Assembly: GCA_026260175.1 (NCBI GenBank)
Contig: JAKCWW010000005.1
Span: forward strand, 1,152 to 62,471
DNA length: 61,320 nt
Direction: 5' to 3'
DNA from: Reticulitermes lucifugus
Lineage: Eukaryota; Arthropoda; Insecta; Blattodea; Rhinotermitidae
The position numbers and the translations under genes were made by a program. The notes beneath the pieces are model-generated. The model was given only the letters and a program-made list of their open reading frames with translations. It made no database searches and was not told the DNA's origin. Below, piece by piece: positions 1-12,400 of this stretch. How positions within the stretch are numbered: the first letter of the stretch is position 1; each line of letters begins with the position of its first letter.

Positions 1-62
1 TCGAACCCGCGAACCTTGGGTCCAGTGGCGAGCACGCTAACCACTAGTCCACCGAGGTCGAA
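1..62 (-). repeat. tRNA-derived SINE head, cut by window edge
   Basis: Read on the minus strand from 62 to 1, this has a tRNA-like RNA polymerase III promoter. An A-box-like TGGACTAGTGG lies at about 42-52, and GGGTTCGA, the start of a B box, lies at the window edge. The A-to-B spacing is that of a tRNA. Sequence right of 62 shows no tRNA character, so 62 is probably the element's 5' end and the body continues outside the window. A functional tRNA is less likely because no acceptor-stem partner is visible before the edge. Confidence 0.5.
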
Positions 63-3000
63 TTTTAAGCCGAGATATTATATTATGTTTTGCTATTTAT
101 GTGTCCACAATATCGCGAGGTTTTGTGTCATTTGTCTAAAGATAATTACTGTTCTAAAACGTTCTGAATATTGCACGATCAAGGTGCTAGCAGCTCTTCG
201 GATAGCGGTTTGGCGTGATGAGAAGGAAGTTCAGCTACGAAGACAAAGGTGGAAACAATTCTGGTGGGATCAAGGAGGCGGTTTTAGCACTTCACAGTTC
301 GCCGCTTTACACAGTTATGTCCTTCAGGCAATATATTTAGGCCAGTACAGTACAAAAGTCTACTACTCAAAATGCTTTATTTCTGCTGAGAAACTGAGAG
401 CTTCGTGCTTGGAAGATGAGCTCACACGTTTTTTAGAATGTAAATGAAAAGTTTTTCTGCCTAAGATGCACCACACGTAGCCGCCGTTCGGATGGGAAAA
501 TTACGTCAAGCGTGTCACTTTCAATAAGAAATATGTTTCCTTTAGGGTCAATAGAGATAGCTAAATTTCTGAACGGAATAATAATAGCTTATTGGCTGAT
601 GAAACTAACGTATGTACAGCTCGTACATGAGTGATTGTTATGTTTGCATGAAACAGTGGGCCTAATTCTTTTTGTCTGCATGGAAATTCTTCTTTTAATA
701 TAAAACGTGGTCAACAGATATGTCTAATAATTATGCACAGCTGTCAGGTTTGTATGCAACTGAATCTTCAGTAGCTGCGAACGGTATTCATTTAGATCTG
801 TCGTGTGACAGTTAAGTTAAAGATTAGTATCAGCTAACATGTTCCTTTCTCAACTGTTTGTGACAGAACATGTCACTAAGTCGTGCGTCTGTGTTGTCCT
901 TATATTATTTTTCCACCACCATTATTAACAAGACTGTTTTAGCATACACTCTCTGGCCCAGACGCTTGCAGGGTAACTGACTTACCAAAATAATAAATGT
1001 CAACATATATTGGTTATTTGGAATATTACGTTACGATGTACAAACATTATAATACGGACATTTCCGATCAGTAATCTCCTCTAACCTCTAATTGGATGTT
1101 TATTAAGTGTGTTTGTTTTCGGTAATAATTAGCACTTATTGTTGTGATAACGTGCAAGAGATGGCATAAGAGCCAGATGTTATTTAAAGGATAAATTGAT
1201 GAGCAGTGACAATGATCATGAAAATTTGTCCTCCGAATTATTTCATAGTGTGACTGGGTTCGTATGTTTAAAATATTTTTTTCTGTCGAAATTCACCTCC
1301 AATTGCTGAAGTTGGACGGCGATGGTGTAATAAGGGTGCACTGTGTCAGAAAATGGTGCAGAGTTCGGAAGTGTTCGAACGGACATGCATGATGATGATG
1401 AAGATGATGATGATGATGATCGCACTGTCGGCTCAGCAAATCAAGAAGGAACTGTAAAAGCACAAGATGAGTAACTGAATTTCGAAGACAGACGAGCCAT
1501 AATTCTTGATTTATCTGCCATAATGGAGCTGTCTATCGGAGTTTTTACTGAATGGCTTTAATGAACGAACTTTAAACCCATGCAAAGGTGTGAAATTGTG
1601 GTCGGGAAAAATAATAACACCTCGGTGGAATAAATGAGCTAAGTCTCACGTTGTCATGAATTCTCACAAACATATAACCTGGGAAACCTTAGTTATTGAA
1701 TCGTAAAGTAAGGACTTTTTTTCCATCCAATGAAAACAGAAAAAAAAGCTTTTGCCAACTGTATCAGTTTTCATTATATATAACTGCTTGCAATGATTTT
1801 AAGAGAACTGCAGAATCTACCAGTTTTTCGGTGGATTAGTTTATTACTGAGAAATGAACCGCACGATTAGGATATCAAGAAACGACACAGTTGAGATCAT
1901 TTTTTGTCTTTACCGTCATGCCGCAAAACTACGATTTCTCCAACGTTTGAGAGAAACGCCATTTCGTGCACAAGTGGGTCCTTCAGACGTAAATTAATGA
2001 GTCGCGCTACGAATTGTCTAGCACGACAGAACGGAGTATATCTATTATTTTCTGAACGAAACTTTGGAAGATATCCTCCGATACCGACTGTTTGATAAGA
2101 AACCTAATTTTTGATGGAACTTTCATTTGTTCGAAAACATCTGTCCGGTTCACCCTCTTTAAACCGGCAGACCTTATGTGGAAGAGGAGAAAATCTTGTT
2201 GTTCAGGAAAATTGCACCTTGTAGAAAAATTCGTTATAGTTGTGAGAGACACTTTTCATGGAGACAGAACTGCAGGCCAAGTTGTTTCACGAGTCATCAG
2301 TTCCAAATACAGCGCTGTATTATTTTAACCTTTTCCAAGTTACTGCGATATTTCTCCCCTTCAGTTTTCCCCACATCTATTCTATAGTATGTGCCTCAAC
2401 AAACGAATTTTTGTGACTGCTTTTAGTGGCGGAAGACATATTTTCTATTTTAATTTCGGTTTACTGTTACCTAAGGTCGCCGTCGACGGTCTAACACTCT
2501 TGTTCCTTATAAGGGTTTCGTTCTTTCAAACTTGGCCCGTGGACCGGCTATTATGAATGATTGCCTCCGTGGTTTTCTCAGTGTGTCTACAAAAATTACT
2601 TTGTAGTACTTCAGATCAGACGACGATTGTTTCCTTGCACACATTTACGCTATTGTAGTAGCTGGATATCCTGCCATTTGATTCTAAAAGTTGCTCCACC
2701 TAGACCGAATTATTGGCAGCTACATTAAATAAACCACATCGATAAGAAATCAAATATACCTCGCTCGTCTCTATTTTAATCTCACACTGAAGTATACGTC
2801 GGAATGAATTTTTACCATCGGTAAATCAAACCATGGCGGTTTTGCAAAAGGAGACGCTGGAAACAAAACTTTAAGGGGCCCAAAAAATGATTGAATAACC
2901 CGTAGCTTATTTGTCATTGACCCATTACACGGGATACGTACTTAAGTGTTTGACTGATATGGCGCTGCTCGTTGCCGTATAAGAAGATGTACTTCTGAAA

Positions 3001-3908
3001 TGCCAGAAGATACAAATTATTGTGCTGGAACCGAAAGTTGTCCCAAAATAACAGTGCCAAAGGCACTTAAATATGGCACGGCAGATTAATTTGCTGTGTA
3101 CAGTAAGAGGGAAACTCATTGCAATAAAAAAAAAATCCTTCATTGGAATAACTGCTTCGCCAAAATTCAGGCGTAAATTATATATAAGAATTCAGTTTCT
3201 ACCTCAGAGAAAAATCACATCTTCTTTAAAAAAAACCGGTTATTTCTTTTGAGGGGGAAATAGCTTTTTATTCTGAGAATTACACAGAGAAAACGAGCGA
3301 AATATGTGTGAAAAATGCAGAGCTCTTTGATGTTATATTAGGTGATATAAATGGTAACTACAATGCTCTAAAAGGCTAACAGCATTTGTACGTATATTCT
3401 GCAGGCAAGAAAGAGGAAGAAGATTATGCGGTGTTTCAATTAACTTAGATTGGAAAATTCAGGCCTTCTGCGATGTGACGCTGTGTCCTTGGGTCAATGG
3501 TTTCTGATATTTCGAAGGATATTACCTTCATCTTCAAGGTCAGGCAGTCCAAGTTAAGGCACTAAGTTCCATCGCAACATCTGATATCTCTCATCCAACG
3601 ACAAAGCGTCATGTTACTAAAGAGCTAAATTTTCAAAAACACGGAGTGAGAACCCCGAAAATCGTAACTTGGGCCTACTTAAAATCCATAACTAAACAAG
3701 TAACTAACCATTTACATCCACGGAACAGAGTCGATGTTGAGAAGATAACATTCGCTCAGATATTTAAAGAATTTCTCCCCTTTTACAAAACTCGAATCTT
3801 CATGGTCATGCACAAAAAAGCCCGCTATAAATCCATATCATATTGCAAAATAATTAATTCCACAGTTTCTCTTCTTAATTCTGTAGATACAATTTCAGTA
3901 CTCGCCTG
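63..3908. other. No recognisable gene; AT-rich DNA with one GAT repeat
   Basis: All short open frames here are small, lack recognisable domains and are unsupported by splice-site pairs. A (GAT)n tract with one interruption lies at 1389-1420. I see no transposon ends or RNA genes. Confidence 0.5.
1389..1420. repeat. (GAT)n microsatellite
   Basis: About ten GAT units with one GAA interruption. It accounts for the poly-serine stretch seen if the opposite strand is translated. Confidence 0.9.
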
Positions 3909-3981
3909 GTATGTATGTATGTATGTATGTATGTATGTATGTATGTATGTATGTATGTATGCATGTATGTATGTATGTATG
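3909..3981. repeat. (GTAT)n microsatellite
   Basis: About 18 tandem GTAT units with one GCAT variant near 3961. It explains the Met-Tyr-Val-Cys periodic frame across this stretch, which is therefore not a protein gene. Confidence 0.95.
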
Positions 3982-6689
3982 CCTGTCTCCCGTCAGGTCT
4001 TTGGTCCACTAGTTTGTATTTCGTGCTTTTCATCTTCAGCACCACTTCCTTGGTCTAACTGTTGTAATAATATTTCTAACATTATACATAATAACTTCTT
4101 CTTCTTCTTCGCTTCATGGATTAGGCATTGATGCCTGTTCCGAACTTATACATCAGCCCTAAAGTTTATTTATCGGCCGGACGGATATAGATAATAACGA
4201 AAGTCCTTCTTTAGGAAATTTCCTCCATATGTAAGTCAATTCCTTCATTTTAAAAGAAAACATTTTATTTGTTAGAATTAATTCATTTATAAGTTCAAGG
4301 ACATTTCAGATAAAAGATTCAAAACAACGTATACATGTGCTATATTTAACACCGACATCTGTTACAATTTGTTATTTCCATAGATTACCACACATACAAG
4401 AAATAAGTAAAAACCATAACTTAAATTTGGAATTCGTAATTATGCTCGATTTTTGGAAAATACTGAATAATGACTTACATAGGTGCTGCGCAGCTTGGCG
4501 TAAAGTTTGTTATGAAAGCTGGAAATAAGGAGCTTTCCCTCAACAACAGTATTTAGATCTAGCGATGGTATCTTTACAACAAATCTCTAAGTCCCTTTCC
4601 GAATCTAACGCTCTTTTATGAAGTGACTGAATATCTTTATGAGTTGCAAGGTGTATGGTGATAATCAGAACAGGGTCGCCATCTTCTTTGCTTAAACCGG
4701 AAAATCTTCCCTCGAATTAAGTGAAATATCTGCAATTGTCTGACACTCCCACACTGTATTAGACCCATGTTTCAGCAGCTGATGGGGCAGTACGCTTCAT
4801 TTACCCATTGAAAGTGGCAGGGGAAAGGATAATAAAGCAATCCATGTGCTTGCTCTTAGAGTCATGTCCTGAAGCGTTTACATAGAAGACAGCTGTATTG
4901 TACATATATGCATATAATATTATATATATATATATGGAGATAAAGCCACTTGCTAAACTTTCAACATCTGGATATACGGACCTATAACAAGCGTGTCAAT
5001 AAGTTTTAGGCTCATTGTTTAGGGAATCAGGTCATTGTAACATGAAATTATCATGAATGTTCCTCCTGGGATGTAACGCCATGTAGTGTGACAAAAAAGT
5101 GAGGCTGCAGGCTCCCCCAGTGCTAGTAGGTCTGTCTACCAAACTGCAAGGTTTCACATCCAAAAAGACTCCAGTCGTCATAGCTGTCGTTCTGAGAACT
5201 TTAAATCCCACACACCAAGAATGATAAATAAATAAATAAATAAATATATATATATGTCAGGCTTTTGCGAGTCAAAAGATGACGCAGTGCAACTCTGAGT
5301 ACAGAGCTTGCTGCATGCACATATAACCCATATAAAAAGACACACAGACGTTCACTGTACGAAGAGGCATGTGTTTTTAACTTATTAAAAATATGGTGAC
5401 TATGCGAACATTTTTGTTTCAGTCCCACAGCTGTTAGGTATTTGAAATGGGTAGTCTGTTAGCAGACGTTACACACATTGTCACTTTACGTTCCAATGTC
5501 TGTAAAGTTTCTTTACCATTTACGTACAAATTGAAGAATTTAAACTGAGTAAGTGTCGTTCTACCTCAATATTCTTCTTTTGTTTACACCGTCTACATTG
5601 CAGCTAATACAGTGCTTGTCATACGTTTTGTAATATACACACATATTAAGGTTTTTAACTTCCGAGCATCGTGTCTGAAACAGAAGGGGTCTAATTGAGG
5701 GAAAGTGTACAAGTCAGCTACGGCGAAATACATAACGTATGTACCTAAATTATAAGGCAACATAAAAGATGCTTGAAAATAGGAAACTGATAGCTTTCCA
5801 TGAGAAAGAACGAAGTTAAATGGAAAGAAACAAAAATATAGAGAGGAAAAGAAAATGAAATTTTAAGGGTGGGTAAGAACAAGTGAGCAAAATATGCAGG
5901 AGAAAGGAACAAGTCTCACGTTGCCTATGGAAGTAAATGTGAGGCAGAAAGGCGGGTGTTGAAAACTGCTTGAATGTTTATATTATACTTCAGTGAAGAC
6001 AGCGCGAAAAGTAACACAGGTCTAAGAGTGGAGAAAGAAATAAGAATAAGGACTGAACAGAAAATGGGAATATAGGGTGAAATGTAAGAGAAAGAAAAAA
6101 GTAGAAACACACGGAAGGAAAATTAGGAAGGCTGTACCATTTTAGAATTCTCCCTGGTAAAAGTATAGCGGGTGAGGAGAAGGAATGGACAATGCGAAGG
6201 GTACAGTCAGAGACCACGAACTACAAGGTACAATTTTTGGTCACACGTTGGAATATACTTTACCTTTTTGAAGTGATTACACAACAGTTACATCCGTTGA
6301 AATGATACCTTAGAAACCTATCGTAGAAAAAAGAATATGGCAAACCCTGTCTCACAACCACTGATCCATTTTTCAACCGAGCCTTCTGCCAATGTGGAAA
6401 CATTTAAATCTTATTTACTGTGTGCTTTCAGATTTGCTCAGAGCTTTGACGAAGATTGAAATCATCTGCGATATGACTTCCTAAAAGTCGGCAAATAATT
6501 ACCAGACTGGAAGGCGCCATATCTCAGAAAACTTTAATTATCAAGTCATTATAATTCTTCAGAATTTAAAGTTTTCTATGACGTACTGACTCCATGGGGC
6601 ACAGTACGTTTTGAGAAACTGATAGTTTGTAGGCTAGTGAAGAAATTTCCGGATTATACAGAAGTCGAACTTTGTCACTGTGTCTAAAA
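3982..6689. other. No recognisable gene; simple repeats and a purine-rich tract
   Basis: Contains a TTC tract (about 4098-4111), a short TA tract (about 4918-4936) and an AAAT tract (about 5222-5240). From about 5760 to 6200 the plus strand is strongly purine-biased (GAAAGA/GGAAAA words), which gives long serine/phenylalanine-rich frames on the other strand. No domain or RNA gene seen. Confidence 0.45.
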
Positions 6690-7030
6690 CAGCCCGCCGT
6701 CTGTCCCTTTCCGAAGTCGGCCCTCACACCCCACCTGACTATCCATTTTAACATTAAAGTTCCTTCTAAGCTTAGGTTTTACTAGAGGTCTCTTTCTTTC
6801 AGGTTTCCTAACAGAAAATATGTATTTACGTCTATTCCCCCCAAACAAGCCACATGCCTCCTGTGTCCCATCCTCCTTCATTTGATCACCCTAATAATAT
6901 TTAATGAGATATACAAATCACGAAGCCCCCATTTTGCAGTTTTTTCCATCCTCGTCTTACTTCTCGCCCCTTAGGCCCACATAAGTTCTTTAGAACCGTG
7001 TTCTCTAAAACCTGAATATGTTTTTACTTT
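6690..7030 (-). mobile_element. Non-LTR retrotransposon remnant, C-terminus of reverse-transcriptase ORF
   Basis: On the minus strand, broken frames read in order VLENTVLKNLCGPKG (about 7020-6975), then MKEDGT...FGGN, then KPERKRPLVKPKLRRNFNVK with MD and VGCEG (ending near 6690). This matches the layout of the LINE ORF2 C-terminus seen elsewhere in this window: a leucine/arginine segment, a GGKPEGKRPLG-type basic linker, then a DNIKMDLxEIG-type motif. At least two frameshifts and stops break it, so it is dead. The family identity comes from recognised phrase order; the clade is not assigned. Confidence 0.6.
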
Positions 7031-9160
7031 AATAAGAGAGACCAATATACGCACCAACGTAAAGTACGTACATTTTAGTCCTGGGTAAATAAATTTTTAG
7101 AAAGGTGAATGAAGTGGTATGACATTTACAAAATGTTAAGTTCCTTGTGCTGAATAAGAAATTTGCGAAGGAGAGTGGGAATCTAATCACGTTCTACGAG
7201 AGTCGAAAAAGAGGAAAAATATATGTCAAGTTTATGTGTTTTTTAGGAAGGAATATTACAGTTATAAACACATAGATTTGGCTTTTCCCATCATCCAGTC
7301 TTCCAAATACACAAAATTGCAGACACCTGTGGGCAAACCATGACAGTTAAAATGCCACAACACACCACCAGACTATGGACAAAATCCAAAAGGTAAGTAG
7401 TCTTTAATATATTTCTAGGGCGGAAGATTTAATTTTCTATACTGCTGTAGGAAATAAGATTACAGACTTTTAGAATCAAAATTTTGTCTCCTTTTTGAAG
7501 TAACCTAAATGATGACGCAGCAATTTTGTAAGATTAAGTTATATTAAATTCCTTTCACTTAAACGCAAAGGGGTGAGATTTTGGACCTCTGATGGCAATC
7601 GTTCTAGACAAAATATTTTTACAGAACTAAAATATTTTTGTCTAGAAGGTTTACACTTACGTTTCAGTTCTTTTACATCTACACGTTTTGCAAAAGAGAA
7701 TGAACTCTGCGAAGTACTACTGATATCAACCTCCCTACACACATTTTGTTTTGATTATAAATGTAGCAAGAAGTCTACATTATTCTCCTTATTTCTTAAT
7801 GATGCATTTATTTGTATAATACGGACTTCTATTGGGTTAAATGTTTTTGAGGTGTAACGTTATAAATAATTGTACTTAGTATTTTTAATTTTGGAAAAAA
7901 AGCCTTATTTGATACGAAGTTTATAGACAGGATATTAACTCACATTCTTAACAAGTTTCTTTTGCCTAGATCCAGTGGTAAATCAATTATCGCCAAAAAA
8001 CCGAAAGATAGTTTAGATTACAAAGGACGCAGTGTTACAATATTATATCGTACAAGACAAACGTCTGAATGATAATTCTCCATTTTTCAAAGGTTTAGTA
8101 CCACATAAAGTTTTAGAGTTCTATATTTACAGAAGATATTTTCAGAAATCCTCACTGCTAAGTCGTTTATATTATGAACAAGAAAGGTGGGATATTATTC
8201 TTATTAGTCCACTAAATTTACATCAGTTTTCTTGAAAGTTATTAGCACACGGACACAGCACCATAACGTATATTAACACTAAACGTGTGTTAATGTTTTG
8301 CGGTAAATAACATCTGTAAAACAAAAGGTTTTGCTTGTTGCAGTTCTACAAAGTTACCTACGCTATAACTGTTTTAACACGTGCAGAACTTTTATTGAAA
8401 TATTTTATTAACATCAGTCACATCGTACAAGATTTTTCTCCAGAGATTGTGAATTCTAATCTTCAGGTGACGTAACACCATTAACGTCATATCCGAGACG
8501 AATGAGGTAATTAAATTACGCAGACAAGCACTTCTTAACCTTGTGTCTGGGTTTTCGGCTAAAAGACAATAGGTCCAGTGTTTGCACCTGCGAGGAGGCC
8601 TATATAACAGTGTCAATATAAAAGAGAAAGTACTGCACTTTATGTTAGCGACACTGAATTGGCCTTGTGCCATCACGCTGAACGTGCGCCTCATACATAT
8701 GCCATTAATGACGTGCTTATAACTTGTTGAAACGAACATTTTCCATTACGAAGAGCATTCAACTTATAATTAAAGTTGGAGTTTTGGTTTCAAGATTTGC
8801 TTTTATTCTAAAACCAGTTTTATTTTTGTGTGAGGTCTTTGGAAAATGACTGAATCTGCTTCCTTATTAAAAGAGGCGGAATTTTTATGTGCAGTGAATC
8901 GCGCATTGAAAAGCTAAAACTGCTCAAAGAATTACTGCTGCAGTGTTGCTGCCAAACATCTGTGCAAGATTCGAGAGAGATCTCTCATATAGCTTAATTA
9001 ACTTGCCAGGACAAACGACGAAATAGGTAACATATTTACAGACGTGATAAAGAAATTGAATTACATTTGAAATCAGCCACACGTAACAAAACGGTACAAT
9101 TATCTACAAAGCTATGGTTGTCAATATGACGACGTAATTGTACAGTATTTGAGCAAACAA
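7031..9160. other. No recognisable gene
   Basis: AT-rich sequence with short frames only. A possible exon at 7323-7392 was considered and rejected. No repeat family identified. Confidence 0.4.
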
Positions 9161-9213
9161 ATTGCACAATCAGTAAGAAATTATCATTAGTCACTAGTCA
9201 TTGGTCACTTATG

Positions 9214-9258
9214 TTCCTGATACATGTTTCGACCTCTACAACGTCATCGGGACAGGGA
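9214..9258 (-). ncRNA. Hammerhead-like motif, left arm, degenerate
   Basis: Minus strand reads CCGATGA where CTGATGA would be expected, then GAC...GTC as a short stem, then GAAACATGTA. The stem III palindrome ACATGT is intact. The core U4 is changed to C and the closing stem is disrupted by an inserted TC, so this copy is probably inactive. Confidence 0.35.
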
Positions 9259-9356
9259 GGTATATAAAAAGGTATACAAGTACAGCAAATTCTGTCAAAG
9301 ATGTGCGTGTGTAGACTTCAAAAACAGGATTTGCTGTACTTATGTGCCTTTGTGTA

Positions 9357-9402
9357 GACCTACGAGATGATAATATTTTAGAGTTCGAAACATGTAGCAG
9401 GA
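9357..9402 (+). ncRNA. Hammerhead-like motif, right arm, degenerate
   Basis: GAGATGATAAT...GTTCGAAACATGTAG is the inverted partner of the 9214-9258 motif. GAAAC and the ACATGT palindrome are kept, but the first core box and stem II are eroded. Recognisable only through its partner and the other copies. Confidence 0.3.
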
Positions 9403-9437
9403 AATTTAGTGACGATTGTTTATTACTGATTGTGCAT

Positions 9438-10417
9438 TTTATTGGATCAACTACTATATAATCAATCTATTGCACGGAATATGGATTACGTTAAATGACA
9501 ACGTAGTTAAAATTACGCACTGTAGACACAATTCATATTTTCACCCTACAATTCTTGTGCAGCTACTTCCGCATGAGGGGCAATAATACTAAATGAGCCA
9601 AAATATATATTCTGTGCATAAATGTAAAGAAAACGTAATTTCTATTTCGCAGTACGTTAGTAACTCCTTAGTTCCATTCGTTACCCTGATTATCGCCATA
9701 TATAATTAGATACGAGCTAGTTACGGCCTGGTTAAATAAGCTGCAAATGAAAAACGAGCGAATAAACAGCAGAAAGGTGGTAAGATTTTTCGGGTTGGTA
9801 ATTTTCATATTTGAAAAAAGGCAATTACAATTGTAGGAAAATGATTTTGATTTACGCTATGAAAAAAACGTTATCATACTCGATGCTTGTGTCAAAAAGA
9901 CACTCTTAGATTTGTTTACATTTATCAAATATGAAAATGAACCGGGGGTCCTGTTGTATTCGAACTGACGAAATTCTAAATCTTCCCATATTTTCAAAGT
10001 AGGAAGGAAAATAAAATAAAAGAAATCCTTTCGGAGTCGCAACAATCTTTTCAAAGTATACACGAAGCAAGGAGCGTGGTTTGCAGATGCTCTTGCTCCA
10101 TATGCAACACGCGTTTCACCACCTCTCGCGGCAAGCAACGTTGTTTAAGGACCGAGTCTGCACACGTCTACTGTACAGTCGGCTTCAAACTGTTGATAAC
10201 TTAGCATTCGTCCGTGATCAAAGTTACATCTCTCAGAATCTGAATATTCTGTGTCAGAAATTGAACTAGTCAATATGTCAGCAGCATGTGGACGACCATC
10301 CACACACTGCTCTGATCTAACATGTAACGGTTTATTACACGGAAAATTGCCAGCAGTTCTTCTACATGTACAATTAGACGAAACATTATCAAGTAATTTT
10401 TATACAACGACTGATGT
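9438..10417. other. No recognisable gene
   Basis: AT-rich sequence; no domain, repeat end or RNA gene recognised. Confidence 0.4.
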
Positions 10418-10418
10418 A

Positions 10419-10458
10419 AGCCTTGATGATGGACCAGTAAGGTCCGAAACATGTGGGA
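10419..10458 (+). ncRNA. Hammerhead-like motif
   Basis: CCTTGATGAT is followed by the 5-bp stem GGACC (10431-10435)/GGTCC (10441-10445) with loop AGTAA, then GAAAC and palindrome ACATGT. The first box is CTTGATGA rather than CTGATGA (an extra T), and the base after the palindrome is G, which a hammerhead cleavage site does not accept. So it is structurally kept but probably not cleaving. Confidence 0.4.
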
Positions 10459-10677
10459 ATGGAATGTGTTTTTGGAATATGTTATTGTGAATCTGTGACA
10501 ATTTGAGTGCGTTTGTTGGTTTATATTTAAAAAATGTGTTCCTTCGTCATGTTGCTACCAGGATCCACTCAGTGTCACTTTCTCTTGTCGTCTGTACATT
10601 TAACGTACATTTAACCTACAGGGCCTATTGTTGAAATTAATTTAAATTATGCGTTGCGGCATCCTAAATGAATGACG

Positions 10678-10920
10678 TCAGGATTTGGCTTGTTGAGGTA
10701 CATAAGCTCTACTCATTATTAACCTCTGAGCTAGAGGGGGGTGGGTTGTCAAGGCTACGTCCCAGCCTCTGTACCCCTGCAAAAGAGAACCAGGACCCAT
10801 TGTACAAGAGGCTGAGTGGGCCCTAGGGTCTGTCTGGACAAGTGTGGAGAAGGGAAAAATCTGTCCACACCTGGGCTTTAGCTCTGAACCGTCACGTCGT
10901 AGCAAGTCGCTATGACGTCT
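10678..10920 (-). repeat. Short dispersed repeat, SINE-like
   Basis: A GC-richer block in AT-rich surroundings. Its minus-strand frame contains CTMGPGSLLQGYRGWDVAL and nearby THPPLAQRL. I recognise this phrase style from repeat-derived predicted peptides in arthropod and other animal genomes, so the frame is taken as a repeat signature and not a gene. No A/B box or target-site duplication was found. Recognition is from memory only. Confidence 0.4.
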
Positions 10921-11247
10921 ATGCTATTCAGGCCCCCAGTATCGTTTTACCATAAATGATAATGTCGGTTAAGGACCTAAAAATTAGTGTAATGAAAAAT
11001 AAATTGATGTAACATTCATTACATCTGACGCTATGCTTTATTAAAGAAAAGTTAAATAATTGAAATATTAGTCTGTACTTATATATATTACTTCCCTATT
11101 AAAGTTCGAGAATGATTCTTCTTTATATAACCAGGTTATTTCTAATGTTACAAAAATTAATGAGCTAAAATGTGTATATATAATATGCGTTAAAATTAGA
11201 TTAAATTATTTTTACTATTTTAAAATAATTCTTGTGTTATTTACCAG

Positions 11248-11845
11248 TTTATAAGCGCATTCACAAATTTGCGAAAAACAATTATGAGCTTTGTTATATT
11301 TTTCTCTCTTTCTGTCTCTGTCCGTCAGTCCGTCCGCCTCTCTGTACCTCTGTATGGAACAACTTGGATCCCACTGGACGGATTTTAATGAAATTTGATA
11401 TTTGATTATTTTTCAAAGATCTGTCAAGGAATGCAAGTGTCATTAAAATCTTACAGGAATAACGGGTACTTTGCATGAAGACCTATGCACATTTATGATA
11501 ATATCTCGCTGAATTCTTCTTAGAATGAGAAATGTTTCAGGCAAACGATGTAGGAAAAATCAAAACACAATTTTAATATTCAATAACTTTTTTCCCCGAA
11601 AATCGTGCCTTTTATGAGATAATGCAGAAAAATATCGTACAGTCGGACAGGCCACAGATGACCATATAATACGACACATGCCATTTGCGTGCTGGATAAC
11701 TAGGGTTATGGACACACACTCAGAATATGTGATGCTTATTGCTTTTCCATGGCAAATATGGTTAAGCGAACGCGCCTCAATATTACGTTTGTACGTTCAT
11801 TACCTGTCTTGTTCGTGTTTTAAGAACTGTACAGTTTTTAATTAG
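11248..11845 (+). repeat. Dispersed repeat A, copy 1 (with conserved frame 11657-11845)
   Basis: The same roughly 560-600-bp sequence recurs inverted at 29690-30262 and 52690-53262. In repeat orientation it begins with GCGCATTC...TTTGCGAAAA, then a CTGT/CCGTC-rich stretch, then CCCACTGGACGGA, and a run ending in a protein-like frame. In this copy 11657-11845 reads through 62 residues to a stop, including FACWITR, DTHSEYVMLIAFP and ERASILRLYVHYL. The same residues are kept in the other two copies at the same place. Function unknown; no catalytic motif seen. Confidence 0.7.
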
Positions 11846-12400
11846 CCCGTAGCTATATATACGTGCTATGTAGATGTTACGGTAATAATACTGTTAGGTA
11901 TTTCACTATTTTATATATTATTCACTGAATTTCATTTGGTAGCTGAATAAGTATTTCTTAAGTTAAATCCTTTATATGCATTCTGTTGTTTGGCAGTAAT
12001 ATAAATTACGATGCAATATTGTTATTCTGCATAACTGTTTCTGTTTCCTGACCTACAGTGTTATCTGTTATTGTTTTACTTTATTTTTAGGCATGAATTG
12101 CAATTTGCACTTCTATAATCCACTACGCAAATTGACTAGCGTCATTTGATCGTGTACTTACTGTTGTTGACTGCACACAAGTTGACCTGCTCTGTGCTGA
12201 TAGTAGACTGACTTTATAGATTCCAGTAATGTTATGCTCTTGTGTACTCCCGTGTATCGTGCTGCTATCTGTAATAAAGTTGACAGATTTTGTCCAATAT
12301 TGGGGTATGTTACTCTGCATGTGCTGCATTCATACAAATGTTATGCCATGCATTCCGTGCGGTAGTAACGTTATAGAGTATTGTGTGGTTCACTGCCTTG
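11846..12400. other. No recognisable gene
   Basis: AT-rich sequence between repeat A and the hairpin; nothing recognised. Confidence 0.4.

Larger units (their letters stand above)
9162..9437. mobile_element. Foldback (MITE-like) element with hammerhead-like motif in each arm
   Basis: The segment 9162-9292 is an imperfect inverted repeat of 9323-9437. Matching blocks, outside to inside, are GCACAATCAGTAA, GTCACT, TCCTG-TACATGTTTCGA and AAGTACAGCAAAT-CTGT, with a short central spacer. The outward-pointing arms each contain a GAAACATGTA-type motif: minus strand in the left arm, plus strand in the right. No coding capacity is present. It could be a non-autonomous element or two head-to-head copies of one repeat. 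Confidence 0.65.

Noticed and set aside
16..447. 143-codon plus-strand frame at the left edge
   Set aside because: Its start overlaps the antisense SINE head; no domain, no splice context, and its composition is that of random AT-rich sequence.
7323..7392. Possible exon ending in AAG|GTAAGT
   Set aside because: The donor is good, but the acceptor TACACAAAATTGCAG has no polypyrimidine tract and no partner exon is visible.
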